DNA of 64,000 nt from Streptomyces macrolidinus (GTDB lineage Bacteria > Actinomycetota > Actinomycetes > Streptomycetales > Streptomycetaceae), in NCBI RefSeq assembly GCF_023887685.1, contig NZ_JAMWMR010000005.1:276321-340320 (forward strand), given 5' to 3'. The notes under the pieces were generated by a model. It was given only the letters and a program-made list of their open reading frames with translations. It searched no databases and was not told where the DNA came from. The stretch's first letter is position 1, and the number at the start of each line of letters is the position of its first letter. Below are positions 35,346 to 45,731 of this stretch, in pieces. The position numbers were made by a program, and so were the translations under genes.

Positions 35346-36950
35346 TCAGCCGCTCACGCCGCGGCTGAGCTCCCAGAGCTGCAGCGTGGACGAGGTGCTC
35401 ATCGCGTACTCGCCGCCCATGATGTCGTCCTTGATGGCGACGTACTGCTTGCCCTGCCACAGCGGGATGACGGGCACGTCCTCGGCGACGATGTCCTGGA
35501 TCTCGGTGATGCTCTTCGACGCGGCGAGCCGGTCGGCCTCGCGCCGGGACTGGGGGATCAGGGTGTTGCGGATCTGGCTGTTGACGTACGTCGAGTTGAG
35601 GAAGTTGTCCTTGTCGAGGACCGGTGCGATGAAGGTGTCCGCGTCCGGGAAGTCGGGGAACCAGCCCATGCCGAAGACCTCGTACTTGCCCTTCAGTTCG
35701 GCCGGGCGGTACTTGTCCCAGGTGGCGCCCTTGACGTCGACATCGAACAGCCCGCTGTCGTTGAGCTGCTTCTTGAGGACCTCGAACTCCTTGGCCGTGG
35801 TCGTGCCGTAGTGGTCCGTGGCGTAGTGCAGCGTCAGCTTCACCGGGGTGGTGATGCCCTCCTTGGCCAGCAGGTTGCGGGCCTTGTCGACGCTCGGGGT
35901 CCCGTACTTGTTGAAGAACGAGTTGGAGTGGCCGGTGATGGAGGCGGGGACGAGCGAGTACAGGCTCTGGGCCTGGGAGCCGTACACCTTGGAGACCAGC
36001 TCGTCGCGGTCGATGACCTGCGCCATGGCCTGGCGGACGGCCTTGCTCTTCACGATCGGGGCGGTGGTCTTGAAGCCCAGGTAGCGCGTGGCGAGGCCCG
36101 GCACCTCGACCAGGTTGATCTTGCCGTTGGGGTTGTCCTGGAGCTTGTTGATCTGCTCCGGGGTCATGGTGCGGGCCGCGACGTCGATGTCGCCCTTGTC
36201 GAGGGCGGTGCTCATGGCCTCGGGGTCCTTGAAGGACTCCAGTACCGCCTGGTCGTTCTTCAGGGTGAGCAGGCCCTTGTAGTGGGGGTTCTTGCTGAAC
36301 GTGATGCGGGCGACCTCGTCGCCCTTGACGTCGGCCTTCATCGTGTACGGGCCGGAGCCGTCGATCTGGAAGCCGTCGCGCAGCTTGTTCTTCTCGTAGT
36401 CCTTGGAACTGAGGATGCCGGCGACCGGCGTCGACAGTTTGAACGGGAAGGTGGCGTCCGCGGTCTTCAGATGGAAGATGACTTCGTTGTCACCTTGCGT
36501 CTCGACGGTGTCGACCGTGGAGAGCAGACCGGCGACGCCGCTGTCGGCGTTGATGGAGCGGGCGCGGTCGATGGAGAACTTCACGTCGGCCGCGGTCACC
36601 GGGTCGCCATTGGCGAACTGGAGGCCCTTGCGGAGCTTGCAGGCGTAGCGCTCGTTGCCGCTGTCGGTGAAGCCGCAGCTCTCGGCGGCATCGGGTTCGG
36701 GGTCACCGCCGCCGCGGGGCTGGACCATCAGCGTCTGCACGACCTGGCGGAGGACGTTCCAGGGGCCGACGTCGTACGCGTACGCCGGGTCGAGGGGCGC
36801 GGGGACCTCTTTGCTGGCGATGAACCGGTCGGTGGTGCCGACGACGATGGCGTCTCCGCTCTGGCCCCCGCTGTCGGACCCGCCGCAGGCAGCGAGGACG
36901 GGGGCGAGCAGACCGAGGACGGCCGGCAGCACCAAAGTCTTACGGTTCAT
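35346..36950 (-). CDS. ABC transporter family-5 solute-binding lipoprotein
   Basis: 534 residues from ATG 36950 (GGAGAA upstream); an upstream frame extension is not signal-like. The lipoprotein signal MNRKTLVLPAVLGLLAP ends in LAAC, so Cys22 is the lipidation site. The mature part is an SBP_bac_5 domain (DppA/OppA type): KLRKGLQFANGDPVTAADVK, GSGPYTMKADVKGDE and the closing ITEIQDIVAEDVPVIPLWQG. It would capture peptides or similar ligands outside the membrane. No permease or ATPase is adjacent, so it is a stand-alone receptor that must use transporters encoded elsewhere. Confidence 0.93.
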   Translation of the reverse strand: MNRKTLVLPAVLGLLAPVLAACGGSDSGGQSGDAIVVGTTDRFIASKEVPAPLDPAYAYDVGPWNVLRQVVQTLMVQPRGGGDPEPDAAESCGFTDSGNERYACKLRKGLQFANGDPVTAADVKFSIDRARSINADSGVAGLLSTVDTVETQGDNEVIFHLKTADATFPFKLSTPVAGILSSKDYEKNKLRDGFQIDGSGPYTMKADVKGDEVARITFSKNPHYKGLLTLKNDQAVLESFKDPEAMSTALDKGDIDVAARTMTPEQINKLQDNPNGKINLVEVPGLATRYLGFKTTAPIVKSKAVRQAMAQVIDRDELVSKVYGSQAQSLYSLVPASITGHSNSFFNKYGTPSVDKARNLLAKEGITTPVKLTLHYATDHYGTTTAKEFEVLKKQLNDSGLFDVDVKGATWDKYRPAELKGKYEVFGMGWFPDFPDADTFIAPVLDKDNFLNSTYVNSQIRNTLIPQSRREADRLAASKSITEIQDIVAEDVPVIPLWQGKQYVAIKDDIMGGEYAMSTSSTLQLWELSRGVSG

Positions 36951-37387
36951 GCTCGCGTTTCTCCAGAGCTGTCGCGTCCGTGAACCCGGCAGGCATGGGT
37001 GGTGCGGCGGATCACGGGGGTGTGGTGACGTTCTTCGCGACGAGATTAGTCCGCACCTGCACGGGGGCTCACATACAGCGGAGTTGAGCACCCATCACGC
37101 TGCGGAACCGGCCGCGGACGCACCGAACAACCGGTCAGGGAAGGATTCGTGCAGCCTCTCATCAATCGGGACACAAGGGTGCAGCGGGGTTGTCCGAATT
37201 GAGGGGGTACACCACACGCCGGGGTGGCTGTCGACGCTCCTCTACGTGATCAACGTCACTCGGTCAACTCGGCGAGGGGGTAGCGGAATTCAGCCGTCAG
37301 GCCGGTATTGACTCCTTGGCCGGGACAGTCCTCGGATGTCTGCCCACTCAGGGTGCATGCCATGCGCGGTGCACGCTGGGTGAACTG
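36951..37387. other. 437-bp intergenic region upstream of the solute-binding lipoprotein gene
   Basis: No credible gene. A good -10 hexamer for the lipoprotein gene lies on the minus strand at 37043-37048. The rest is more AT-containing than its surroundings and also holds the 3' region of the HAD gene transcript; no clear hairpin was seen there. Confidence 0.5.
37043..37048 (-). promoter_or_regulatory. Candidate -10 element of the solute-binding lipoprotein gene
   Basis: TAATCT on the minus strand, with TGAGCC 17 bp upstream as a poor -35. It predicts a leader of about 85 nt. Confidence 0.4.
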
Positions 37388-38089
37388 CTAGCGCAGTTCC
37401 GTCATCATGCCGCGGAGGAACGGCAGGTCGACCTGTTCGAGCGAGGTGACGACCGTGCGGCCGGTGGCGGGGGCGATGGGGGCGACGGAGGGCACGGCGA
37501 GGACGCGGCAGCCCGCGGCCTCGGCGGCGGCGACGCCGGTGGTGGTGTCCTCGATGACGGCGCAGCGGCCGGGTTCCGCGCCGAGTCCCGAGGCGGCCAG
37601 CAGATACGGGTCGGGGAACGGCTTGGTGCGCTCCACCTCGTCGCCCGCGACGGTCAGCGCGAAGTACTGGGGGCCGAGGGAGGTCAGGACGCGGTCGATG
37701 ATGCGCCGGTGGGAGGCGGAGACCAGGGCCGTGGGGATCTCGTGGACGGCCAGTTCGGCCAGCAGCCGGGCGGCGCCCGGCATCAGGGGCAGGTTGCGGC
37801 CGATGCGGTCCTCGAAGCCGTCGTTGAGCAGCACGCTGAGTTCGGCGAGGGTGATGTCGGCGCCGGTGGCTTCGATGAGGAAGCCCGCGCTGCGCTGCAT
37901 GGGGCCGCCGACGACGACGTCGCGCCAGGACGGGTCGAGGGTGTGGCCGAGGCTCGCGAAGACCTCGGTCTCGACGTCCCACCAGAATCCCTCGGTGTCC
38001 ACGAGGGTGCCGTCCATGTCGAGGAGGACGGCCTGCAAGGCTGAGCCCTTGCCGCTGCGGGTGCCGAGGGCGGGGACCGTGGTGGTCAT
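37388..38089 (-). CDS. HAD-superfamily hydrolase (beta-phosphoglucomutase-like)
   Basis: 233 residues from ATG 38089. Motif I LLDMDGTLVDTE (about 22-33) holds both catalytic Asp residues. Motif II is ALVSASHRR, motif III is ERTKPFPDPYL with the Lys, and motif IV is VIEDTTTGVAAAEAAG. A helical cap sits between motifs I and II, as in the pgmB/YhcW group. It dephosphorylates a small phosphate ester of unknown identity. It lies 194 bp downstream of metH in the same direction, after a strong hairpin. Confidence 0.92.
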   Translation of the reverse strand: MTTTVPALGTRSGKGSALQAVLLDMDGTLVDTEGFWWDVETEVFASLGHTLDPSWRDVVVGGPMQRSAGFLIEATGADITLAELSVLLNDGFEDRIGRNLPLMPGAARLLAELAVHEIPTALVSASHRRIIDRVLTSLGPQYFALTVAGDEVERTKPFPDPYLLAASGLGAEPGRCAVIEDTTTGVAAAEAAGCRVLAVPSVAPIAPATGRTVVTSLEQVDLPFLRGMMTELR

Positions 38090-38116
38090 CCGGGCGTGCC
38101 TCCTTGAAGGGACGAC

Positions 38117-38147
38117 CAGGCCGGTTCCCGGACAGGGAACCGGCCTG
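38117..38147 (-). terminator. Perfect hairpin between metH and the HAD gene
   Basis: A 13-bp perfect stem (CAGGCCGGTTCCC with GGGAACCGGCCTG) and 5-nt loop. It is 136 bp past the metH stop but only 28 bp before the HAD start, so it could be a metH terminator or an element in the HAD leader. Confidence 0.65.
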
Positions 38148-38282
38148 CGGTGGACCGATCAGTCTACGACCGTCGCGGACGCGATGCCTCCTGACAGCGA
38201 GGCGAAGCACCCGCAGGGGTTACGGGAAGGCATTCCCGCCCGTCTTCGGCGTCGGGCGGGGGCGGTGCCCGGCGAACGGGGG

Positions 38283-41200
38283 TCAGCGGGCGTTGAAGTA
38301 CTTGGCCTCCGGGTGGTGGATCACGATGGCGTCGGTGGACTGCTCGGGGTGGAGCTGGAACTCCTCGGAGAGGTGGACGCCGATCCGTTCCGGTTCCAGG
38401 AGCCGGGCGATCTTGGCGCGGTCCTCGAGGTCGGGGCAGGCGCCGTAGCCGAGGGAGAAGCGGGCGCCGCGGTACTTGAGGGCGAACATGTCCTCGACGG
38501 CGGCCGGGTCCTCACCGGCGAAGCCCAGTTCGGCGCGGACGCGCGCGTGCCAGTACTCGGCGAGCGCCTCGGCCAACTGGACGGACAGGCCGTGCAGTTC
38601 GAGGTAGTCGCGGTAGGAGTTCGCCGCGAAGAGCCGCGCGGTCTCCTCGCCGATCCTCGAGCCGACGGTGACGACCTGGAAGCCGACGACATCCGTTTCG
38701 CCGGACTCCTCGGGGCGGAAGAAGTCGGCGAGGCACAGGCGGCGCCCGCGGCGCTGGCGCGGGAAGGTGAACCGGGTGCGTTCGTTGCCCTGTTCGTCGA
38801 GGACGATCAGGTCGTCGTCCTTGGAGACGCAGGGGAAGTAGCCGTGGACGACGGCGGCTTGAAGGAGGTTGTCGGTCTGGAGCCGTTCCAGCAGGCCGCG
38901 CAGCCGGGGCCGGCCCTCGGTCTCGACCAGTTCCTCGTAGGTGGGGCCGTCGCCGGTGCGGGCCTGCTTGAGACCCCACTGGCCCTTGAACAGGGCGCCC
39001 TCGTCCAGCCAGCTCGCGTAGTCCCCGAGCGGGATGCCCTTGCTGATGCGGGTGCCCCAGAAGGGCGGTGTGGGCACGGGGTTGTCGGTGGCGACGTCGG
39101 AGCGGACGTGGCCTTCCTCGGGCCGTTCCTCGATCACGGGCGTGACCGCCCTGACCCGGCGCTCTCTCAGTTCGGGCAGCTTGACGCCGGGCACGCCCCG
39201 CTTGACTCCGATGAGGGCGTCCATCAGGCGCAGGCCCTCGAACGCGTCGCGGGCGTAGCGGACTTCGCCCTCGTACAGCTCGTGGAGGTCCTGTTCGACA
39301 TAGGCGCGGGTGAGCGCGGCGCCGCCGAGGATGACGGGGTAAGTGGCCGACAGGCCGCGCTGGTTGAGCTCCTCCAGGTTCTCCTTCATGATCACGGTTG
39401 ATTTGACGAGGAGTCCGGACATGCCGATGACGTCGGCCCGGTGTTCCTCGGCGGCTTCCAGGATCGCGGAGACGGGCTGCTTGATGCCGAGGTTGACGAC
39501 GGTGTAGCCGTTGTTGGACAGGATGATGTCGACGAGGTTCTTGCCGATGTCGTGGACGTCGCCGCGCACGGTGGCCAGGACGATGGTGCCCTTGCCGGCC
39601 TCGTCGGTCTTCTCCATGTGCGGTTCGAGGTAGGCGACCGCGGTCTTCATGACCTCGGCGGACTGGAGCACGAACGGCAGTTGCATCTGGCCGGAGCCGA
39701 AGAGTTCGCCGACGACCTTCATGCCGTCCAGCAGCGTCTCGTTGACGATGTCGAGGGCCGGGCGCTCCTGGAGCGCGTCGCCGAGGTCCTGTTCGAGACC
39801 GTTCTTGTCGCCGTCGATGATGCGGCGCTTGAGGCGTTCGTCCAGGGGCAGCGCGGCCAGTTCCTCGGCCTGGCCGGCCTTGAGGGACTTGGTGGTGGCG
39901 CCTTCGAACAGCGCCATGAGCTTCTGGAGCGGGTCGTAGCCCTCGCGGCGGCGGTCGTGGATCAGGTCGAGGGCGGTGGTGACCTGTTCCTCGTCGAAGC
40001 GGGCGATGGGCAGGATCTTCGAGGCGTGGACGATGGCGGAGTCGAGTCCGGCCTTGACGCATTCGTCGAGGAAGACGGAGTTGAGCAGGATACGGGCGGC
40101 GGGGTTGAGGCCGAAGGAGATGTTCGACAGGCCCAGCGTGGTCTGGACGGCCGGGTGGCGCTTCTTCAGCTCGCGGATCGCCTCGATGGTGGCGATGCCG
40201 TCCTGTCGGGACTCCTCCTGCCCGGTGCAGATGGTGAAGGTCAGGCAGTCGATGAGGATGTCCTCCTCGCGGATGCCCCAGTTCCCGGTCAGGTCGATGA
40301 TCAGCCGTTCGGCGATCTCGACCTTCTTCTCGGGGGTGCGAGCCTGGCCCTCCTCGTCGATGGTGAGCGCGATGAGTGCGGCGCCGTGTTCCCTGGCGAG
40401 CCGGGTGACCTGCGCGAAGCGGGACTCGGGGCCGTCCCCGTCTTCGTAGTTGACGGAGTTGATGACGGCGCGACCGCCGAGCTTCTCCAGTCCGGCGCGC
40501 AGGACGTCGACCTCGGTGGAGTCCAGGACGATCGGCAGGGTGGAGGCGGTGGCGAAGCGGCCGGCGAGTTCCTCCATGTCGGCGACGCCGTCGCGGCCGA
40601 CGTAGTCGACGCACAGGTCGAGCATGTGCGCGCCTTCGCGGATCTGCTCGCGGGCCATCTCCACGCAGTCGTCCCAGCGGCCGTCCAGCATGGCCTCGCG
40701 GAACTTCTTCGAGCCGTTGGCGTTGGTGCGCTCGCCGATGGCGAGGTAGGCGGTGTCCTGGCGGAAGGGCACGCTCTGGTAGAGGGAGGCGGCACCGGGC
40801 TCGGGCTGCGGTGTGCGCGGGGGCGGGGTGAGGGTGCGGACGCGCTCGACGACCTGGCGCAGATGCTCGGGGGTGGTGCCGCAGCAGCCGCCGACGAGGG
40901 AGAGGCCGAAGGAGTGGACGAAGTTCTCCTGGGCGTCGGCCAGTCCCTCGGGGCCGAGCGGGAAGTGCGCGCCGTCCTTGGTGAGGACGGGCAGGCCCGC
41001 GTTGGGCATGCACAGCAGCGGGATACGGGAGTGCCGCGTGAGGTAGCGCAGGTGTTCGCTCATCTCGGCGGGGCCGGTCGAGCAGTTCAGGCCGATCATG
41101 TCGATGCCGAGCGGTTCCAGCGCGGTCAGCGCGGCGCCGATCTCGGAGCCGAGGAGCATGGTGCCGGTGGTCTCGAAGGCCATCGAGCACAGCAGGGGCA

Positions 41201-41807
41201 CCTCGACGCCGGTGGCCTCCATGGCGCGCCGGGCGCCCAGGATCGACGCCTTGGTCTGGAGGAGGTCCTGGGTGGTCTCGACGATCAGCGCGTCGGCGCC
41301 GCCCGCGAGCAGGCCCTCGGCGCCTGCCTGGAAGCCGTCGCGGATCGTGGTGTACGGGATGTGGCCGAGGGTGGGCAGCTTGGTTCCCGGGCCCATCGAG
41401 CCGAGCACCCAGCGCTGGCGGTCGTCGCGGGCGGTGAACTCGTCGGCGACCTCGCGGGCGAGGCGGGCGCCCGCCTCGGACAGTTCGTGGACACGGTCGG
41501 CGATCTCGTATTCGGCCAGGGCCGCGTGGTTCGCGCCGAAGGTGTTCGTCTCGACGCAGTCGACGCCCACGGAGTAGTAGGCGGCGTGGACGGAGCGGAC
41601 GATGTCGGGGCGGGTGACGTTGAGGATCTCGTTGCAGCCTTCGAGGTCCTGGAAGTCCTCGAGCGTCGGTTCCTCGGCCTGGAGCATCGTGCCCATGGCG
41701 CCGTCGGCCACCACGACACGGGTGGCGAGGGCTTCCCGGAGGGCGTCGGTTCGGGTCCGGCTGTCGCTGCAGGCGGACGAAGGGGACGGGTTCGGCAACG
41801 AGGCCAT
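38283..41807 (-). CDS. metH: B12-dependent methionine synthase MetH
   Basis: 1174 residues from ATG 41807; upstream frame is not conserved. Four modules are in order. The homocysteine domain (about 20-320) has zinc Cys in GLNCSTGP and GGCCGTTPEH. The pterin-binding domain (about 350-620) includes GERTNANGSKKFREAM. The cobalamin domain (about 650-890) has the His-donating RGDVHDIGKNLVDIILSNNG. The activation domain (about 930-1170) contains RGARFSLGYGACPDLEDR. It transfers methyl from 5-methyl-THF through cobalamin to homocysteine in the cytoplasm. Its leader shows no B12-riboswitch box that I can find. It is divergent from gylR. Confidence 0.97.
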   Translation of the reverse strand: MASLPNPSPSSACSDSRTRTDALREALATRVVVADGAMGTMLQAEEPTLEDFQDLEGCNEILNVTRPDIVRSVHAAYYSVGVDCVETNTFGANHAALAEYEIADRVHELSEAGARLAREVADEFTARDDRQRWVLGSMGPGTKLPTLGHIPYTTIRDGFQAGAEGLLAGGADALIVETTQDLLQTKASILGARRAMEATGVEVPLLCSMAFETTGTMLLGSEIGAALTALEPLGIDMIGLNCSTGPAEMSEHLRYLTRHSRIPLLCMPNAGLPVLTKDGAHFPLGPEGLADAQENFVHSFGLSLVGGCCGTTPEHLRQVVERVRTLTPPPRTPQPEPGAASLYQSVPFRQDTAYLAIGERTNANGSKKFREAMLDGRWDDCVEMAREQIREGAHMLDLCVDYVGRDGVADMEELAGRFATASTLPIVLDSTEVDVLRAGLEKLGGRAVINSVNYEDGDGPESRFAQVTRLAREHGAALIALTIDEEGQARTPEKKVEIAERLIIDLTGNWGIREEDILIDCLTFTICTGQEESRQDGIATIEAIRELKKRHPAVQTTLGLSNISFGLNPAARILLNSVFLDECVKAGLDSAIVHASKILPIARFDEEQVTTALDLIHDRRREGYDPLQKLMALFEGATTKSLKAGQAEELAALPLDERLKRRIIDGDKNGLEQDLGDALQERPALDIVNETLLDGMKVVGELFGSGQMQLPFVLQSAEVMKTAVAYLEPHMEKTDEAGKGTIVLATVRGDVHDIGKNLVDIILSNNGYTVVNLGIKQPVSAILEAAEEHRADVIGMSGLLVKSTVIMKENLEELNQRGLSATYPVILGGAALTRAYVEQDLHELYEGEVRYARDAFEGLRLMDALIGVKRGVPGVKLPELRERRVRAVTPVIEERPEEGHVRSDVATDNPVPTPPFWGTRISKGIPLGDYASWLDEGALFKGQWGLKQARTGDGPTYEELVETEGRPRLRGLLERLQTDNLLQAAVVHGYFPCVSKDDDLIVLDEQGNERTRFTFPRQRRGRRLCLADFFRPEESGETDVVGFQVVTVGSRIGEETARLFAANSYRDYLELHGLSVQLAEALAEYWHARVRAELGFAGEDPAAVEDMFALKYRGARFSLGYGACPDLEDRAKIARLLEPERIGVHLSEEFQLHPEQSTDAIVIHHPEAKYFNAR

Positions 41808-42008
41808 GGAAGGTGCTCCCTGGGGTGCGACGGCTGTCGGCTTTGCGTCTTCCGGGGAAGGCGCACCCGCACAGGGTAGCCCGGAGTGGTCAGTGGGGGG
41901 TCGGGTGTGTCCAGGGGGTGGACGGCCGTGACCTGTGTGGCGCGTGTGAAGATCCCGGCTGTACGGATGACGACCATCCATTAGCAAGAGGTCGGCTACG
42001 CCAGGTAG

Positions 42009-42028
42009 TGTTCGACATTGCCGAACGA
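42009..42028. promoter_or_regulatory. Candidate GylR operator upstream of gylR
   Basis: TGTTCGACATTGCCGAACGA contains GTTCG-7-CGAAC. A near-copy lies in front of glpF (43139-43158, reversed), supporting one shared regulator, presumably GylR itself. Confidence 0.55.
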
Positions 42029-42081
42029 TGGTTCAGGTGACCGTCGGCTGACGGCCGAACGGGACGGAGGGCAGGACGGCG

Positions 42082-42846
42082 ATGGCACGGAACATCCAGT
42101 CGCTCGAACGGGCGGCAGCGATGCTGCGGCTGCTCGCGGGCGGCGAGCGGCGGCTCGGCCTGTCGGACATCGCCTCGTCGCTGGGCCTCGCCAAGGGCAC
42201 GGCCCACGGCATCCTGCGCACGCTCCAGCAGGAGGGGTTCGTCGAGCAGGACGCGGCCTCGGGGCGCTATCAACTGGGCGCCGAGCTGCTGCGCCTGGGG
42301 ACGACGTACCTCGACGTGCACGAGCTGCGGGCGCGCGCCCTGGTGTGGACGGACGATCTGGCCCGCTCCAGCGGCGAGAGCGTCTATGTGGGGGTGCTGC
42401 ATCAGCAGGGCGTGCTGATCGTGCACCACGTCTTCCGTCCCGACGACAGCAGACAGGTCCTGGAGATCGGCGCCATGCAGCCGCTGCACTCCACGGCCCT
42501 CGGCAAGGTGCTGTCGGCGTACGACCCGGTCGCGCACAGCGAGGCGCTGGAGTCCGAGCGGAAGGCGTTCACCGATCTGACGGTGTGCGACCGGGACGAC
42601 TTCGAGGGCGTGCTCGATCTCACCCGCGCGCGGGGCTACGCGGCCGACGTCGAGGAGACATGGACCGGTGTGGCCTCGCTGGCCGCGCCCATCCACGACC
42701 GGCGGCGGATGCCGGTGGGCGCGGTGGGGATCACCGGCGCGGTGGAGCGGGTGTGCCACGACGGCGAGCTGCGCCCCGAGCTGATCGCGGCGGTCCGCGA
42801 CTGCGCCCGCGCGGTGTCACGGGATCTGGGCGCGGGACGGTTCTGA
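42082..42846 (+). CDS. gylR: IclR-family glycerol operon regulator GylR
   Basis: 254 residues from ATG 42082. A winged HTH (about 5-62; SLERAAAMLRLLAGGERRLG, then GLAKGTAHGILRTLQQEGFV) is followed by an IclR effector domain (about 78-250; HSTALGKVLSAYDP and VASLAAPIHDRRRMPVGAVG). Its place directly ahead of glpFKD matches S. coelicolor gylR, the glycerol-responsive repressor of the gyl operon and of itself; glycerol-3-phosphate is the proposed inducer. Candidate operators sit before both this gene and glpF. Confidence 0.93.
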   Translation: MARNIQSLERAAAMLRLLAGGERRLGLSDIASSLGLAKGTAHGILRTLQQEGFVEQDAASGRYQLGAELLRLGTTYLDVHELRARALVWTDDLARSSGESVYVGVLHQQGVLIVHHVFRPDDSRQVLEIGAMQPLHSTALGKVLSAYDPVAHSEALESERKAFTDLTVCDRDDFEGVLDLTRARGYAADVEETWTGVASLAAPIHDRRRMPVGAVGITGAVERVCHDGELRPELIAAVRDCARAVSRDLGAGRF

Positions 42847-42848
42847 GC

Positions 42849-42923
42849 CCCCGTACGACCCCGATAGGCCCCATACGACCCCGATAGGCCCCGTACGACC
42901 GATGGGTCCGTACGACCGACGGG
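42849..42923. repeat. Degenerate 17-20-bp tandem repeat after gylR
   Basis: Four adjacent units share CCGTACGACC/CCATACGACC followed by GATAGG- or GAYGGG-like ends. The first two units (20 bp) differ by one base; the last two are 18 and 17 bp. Confidence 0.8.
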
Positions 42924-43100
42924 TCGGCCGGGGGCGGCCGGGACACGTCCGACGGGGTGCGGCGGCGGGAGCGAGCGGTGGCCGAGGGGGCCGGTACGGC
43001 GGTGACGTACCGGCCCTTCCGTCTGCCCGCGTGGGGCGGCGGATGACCACCGGGGGCCGCGGGTCGATCAGTAACGATCGTGTATTCGACAACAGAACTC

Positions 43101-43130
43101 TTGACGACCTGGTGAGACGAAAGCCAGACT
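43101..43130 (+). promoter_or_regulatory. Candidate glpF (gyl operon) promoter
   Basis: TTGACG (43101-43106) and CAGACT (43125-43130) with 18-bp spacing. Start would fall at about 43137, right at the candidate GylR operator. Confidence 0.4.
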
Positions 43131-43138
43131 CCCGTCCG

Positions 43139-43158
43139 ACGGTCGGCATTGTCGAACA
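43139..43158. promoter_or_regulatory. Candidate GylR operator at the glpF promoter
   Basis: Read on the minus strand this is TGTTCGACAATGCCGACCGT, matching the gylR-proximal site in 15 of its first 16 positions. It overlaps the predicted transcription start. Confidence 0.55.
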
Positions 43159-43286
43159 CCTACCGGCAATACACGTTAGAGTGTGACAACGCCACGGGCC
43201 GGCATCGCTCTCATCCCGAGGGCGCGGGCCCTCCGAAGGAATTCGGAGGTCCGCCTTCCCCTGGACGAAGGACAAAGGAGTCGCGG

Positions 43287-44078
43287 GTGTCCAGCTCCGA
43301 CATCTTCATCGGCGAGACCATCGGTACCGCCATACTCATCCTGCTCGGCGGCGGCGTCTGTGCCGCGGTCACGCTGAAGGCCTCCAAGGCCCGCAACGCC
43401 GGTTGGCTCGCCATCGCGTTCGGTTGGGGCTTCGCCGTCATGACGGCGGTCTACACCACCGCGCCGCTCTCCGGCGCCCATCTCAACCCGGCGGTGACAC
43501 TCGCGCTCGCCATCAAGGACGGCGACTGGAAGAACGTCCCGCTGTACTGGGGCGGACAGCTCCTCGGCGCCATGATCGGCGCGACTCTGGTCTGGGCCGC
43601 CTACTACGGCCAGTTCCACGCCCACCTCACCGACCGGGAGATCGTCGGCGGTCCGGGCGCGCAGGACACCGCCAAGGCCACCGAGGCGCGAGAAGCCGCG
43701 GCCGGCCCCGTGCTCGGCATCTTCTCGACGGGCCCCGAGATCCGCAACGTCGTGCAGAACCTCGCCACGGAGGTCATCGGCACGGTCGTACTGATCCTCG
43801 CGGTCCTCACACAGGGCCTCAACGACAACGGCAACGGCCTCGGCACCCTGGGCGCCCTGATCACCGCGTTCGTGGTCGTCTCGATCGGTCTGTCCCTGGG
43901 CGGCCCGACCGGCTACGCCATCAACCCGGCCCGTGACCTCGGCCCGCGCATCGTGCACGCCCTGCTTCCGCTGCCCGACAAGGGCGGTTCCGACTGGGGA
44001 TACGCCTGGATCCCCGTCGTCGGTCCGCTGCTCGGCGGAGCGATCGGCGCAGGCATCTACAACATCGCCTTCGCCTGA
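43287..44078 (+). CDS. glpF: Glycerol uptake facilitator GlpF (aquaglyceroporin)
   Basis: 263 residues from GTG 43287 with AAGGAG upstream; the longer open frame runs back into the operator and is not coding. Six membrane helices and two half-helices are visible, with NPA motifs in [14 protein letters not shown] and [12 protein letters not shown]. The Asp after NPAR (RDLGPR) is the glycerol-channel signature rather than a pure aquaporin. It lets glycerol diffuse across the cytoplasmic membrane for trapping by GlpK. It is the first gene of the glpF-glpK-glpD operon, controlled by gylR. Confidence 0.95.
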   Translation: MSSSDIFIGETIGTAILILLGGGVCAAVTLKASKARNAGWLAIAFGWGFAVMTAVYTTAPLSGAHLNPAVTLALAIKDGDWKNVPLYWGGQLLGAMIGATLVWAAYYGQFHAHLTDREIVGGPGAQDTAKATEAREAAAGPVLGIFSTGPEIRNVVQNLATEVIGTVVLILAVLTQGLNDNGNGLGTLGALITAFVVVSIGLSLGGPTGYAINPARDLGPRIVHALLPLPDKGGSDWGYAWIPVVGPLLGGAIGAGIYNIAFA

Positions 44079-44165
44079 GCCACGGTGAGTTCGCACAAGG
44101 CATCGCCCGACCGCACCGCGCCGTACCGACCGCCCCTCCTCTCCACGAATTCCCAGGAGCACACC

Positions 44166-45725
<1,560 letters not shown>

Positions 45726-45731
45726 TCAGCG

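Larger units (their letters stand above)
42847..43286. other. 440-bp gylR-glpF intergenic region
   Basis: No gene. It contains a four-copy degenerate tandem repeat (42849-42923), then a G-rich stretch, a promoter (43101-43130), a candidate operator (43139-43158) and a leader of about 150 nt before glpF. Confidence 0.7.

Noticed and set aside
39441..41879. 812-codon open frame on the + strand opposite metH
   Set aside because: Shadow frame of a well-supported methionine synthase.
41808..42008. Cobalamin or SAM riboswitch in the metH leader
   Set aside because: I looked for a B12-box-like core and SAM-type helices on the minus strand and found none; a covariance-model search would be decisive.
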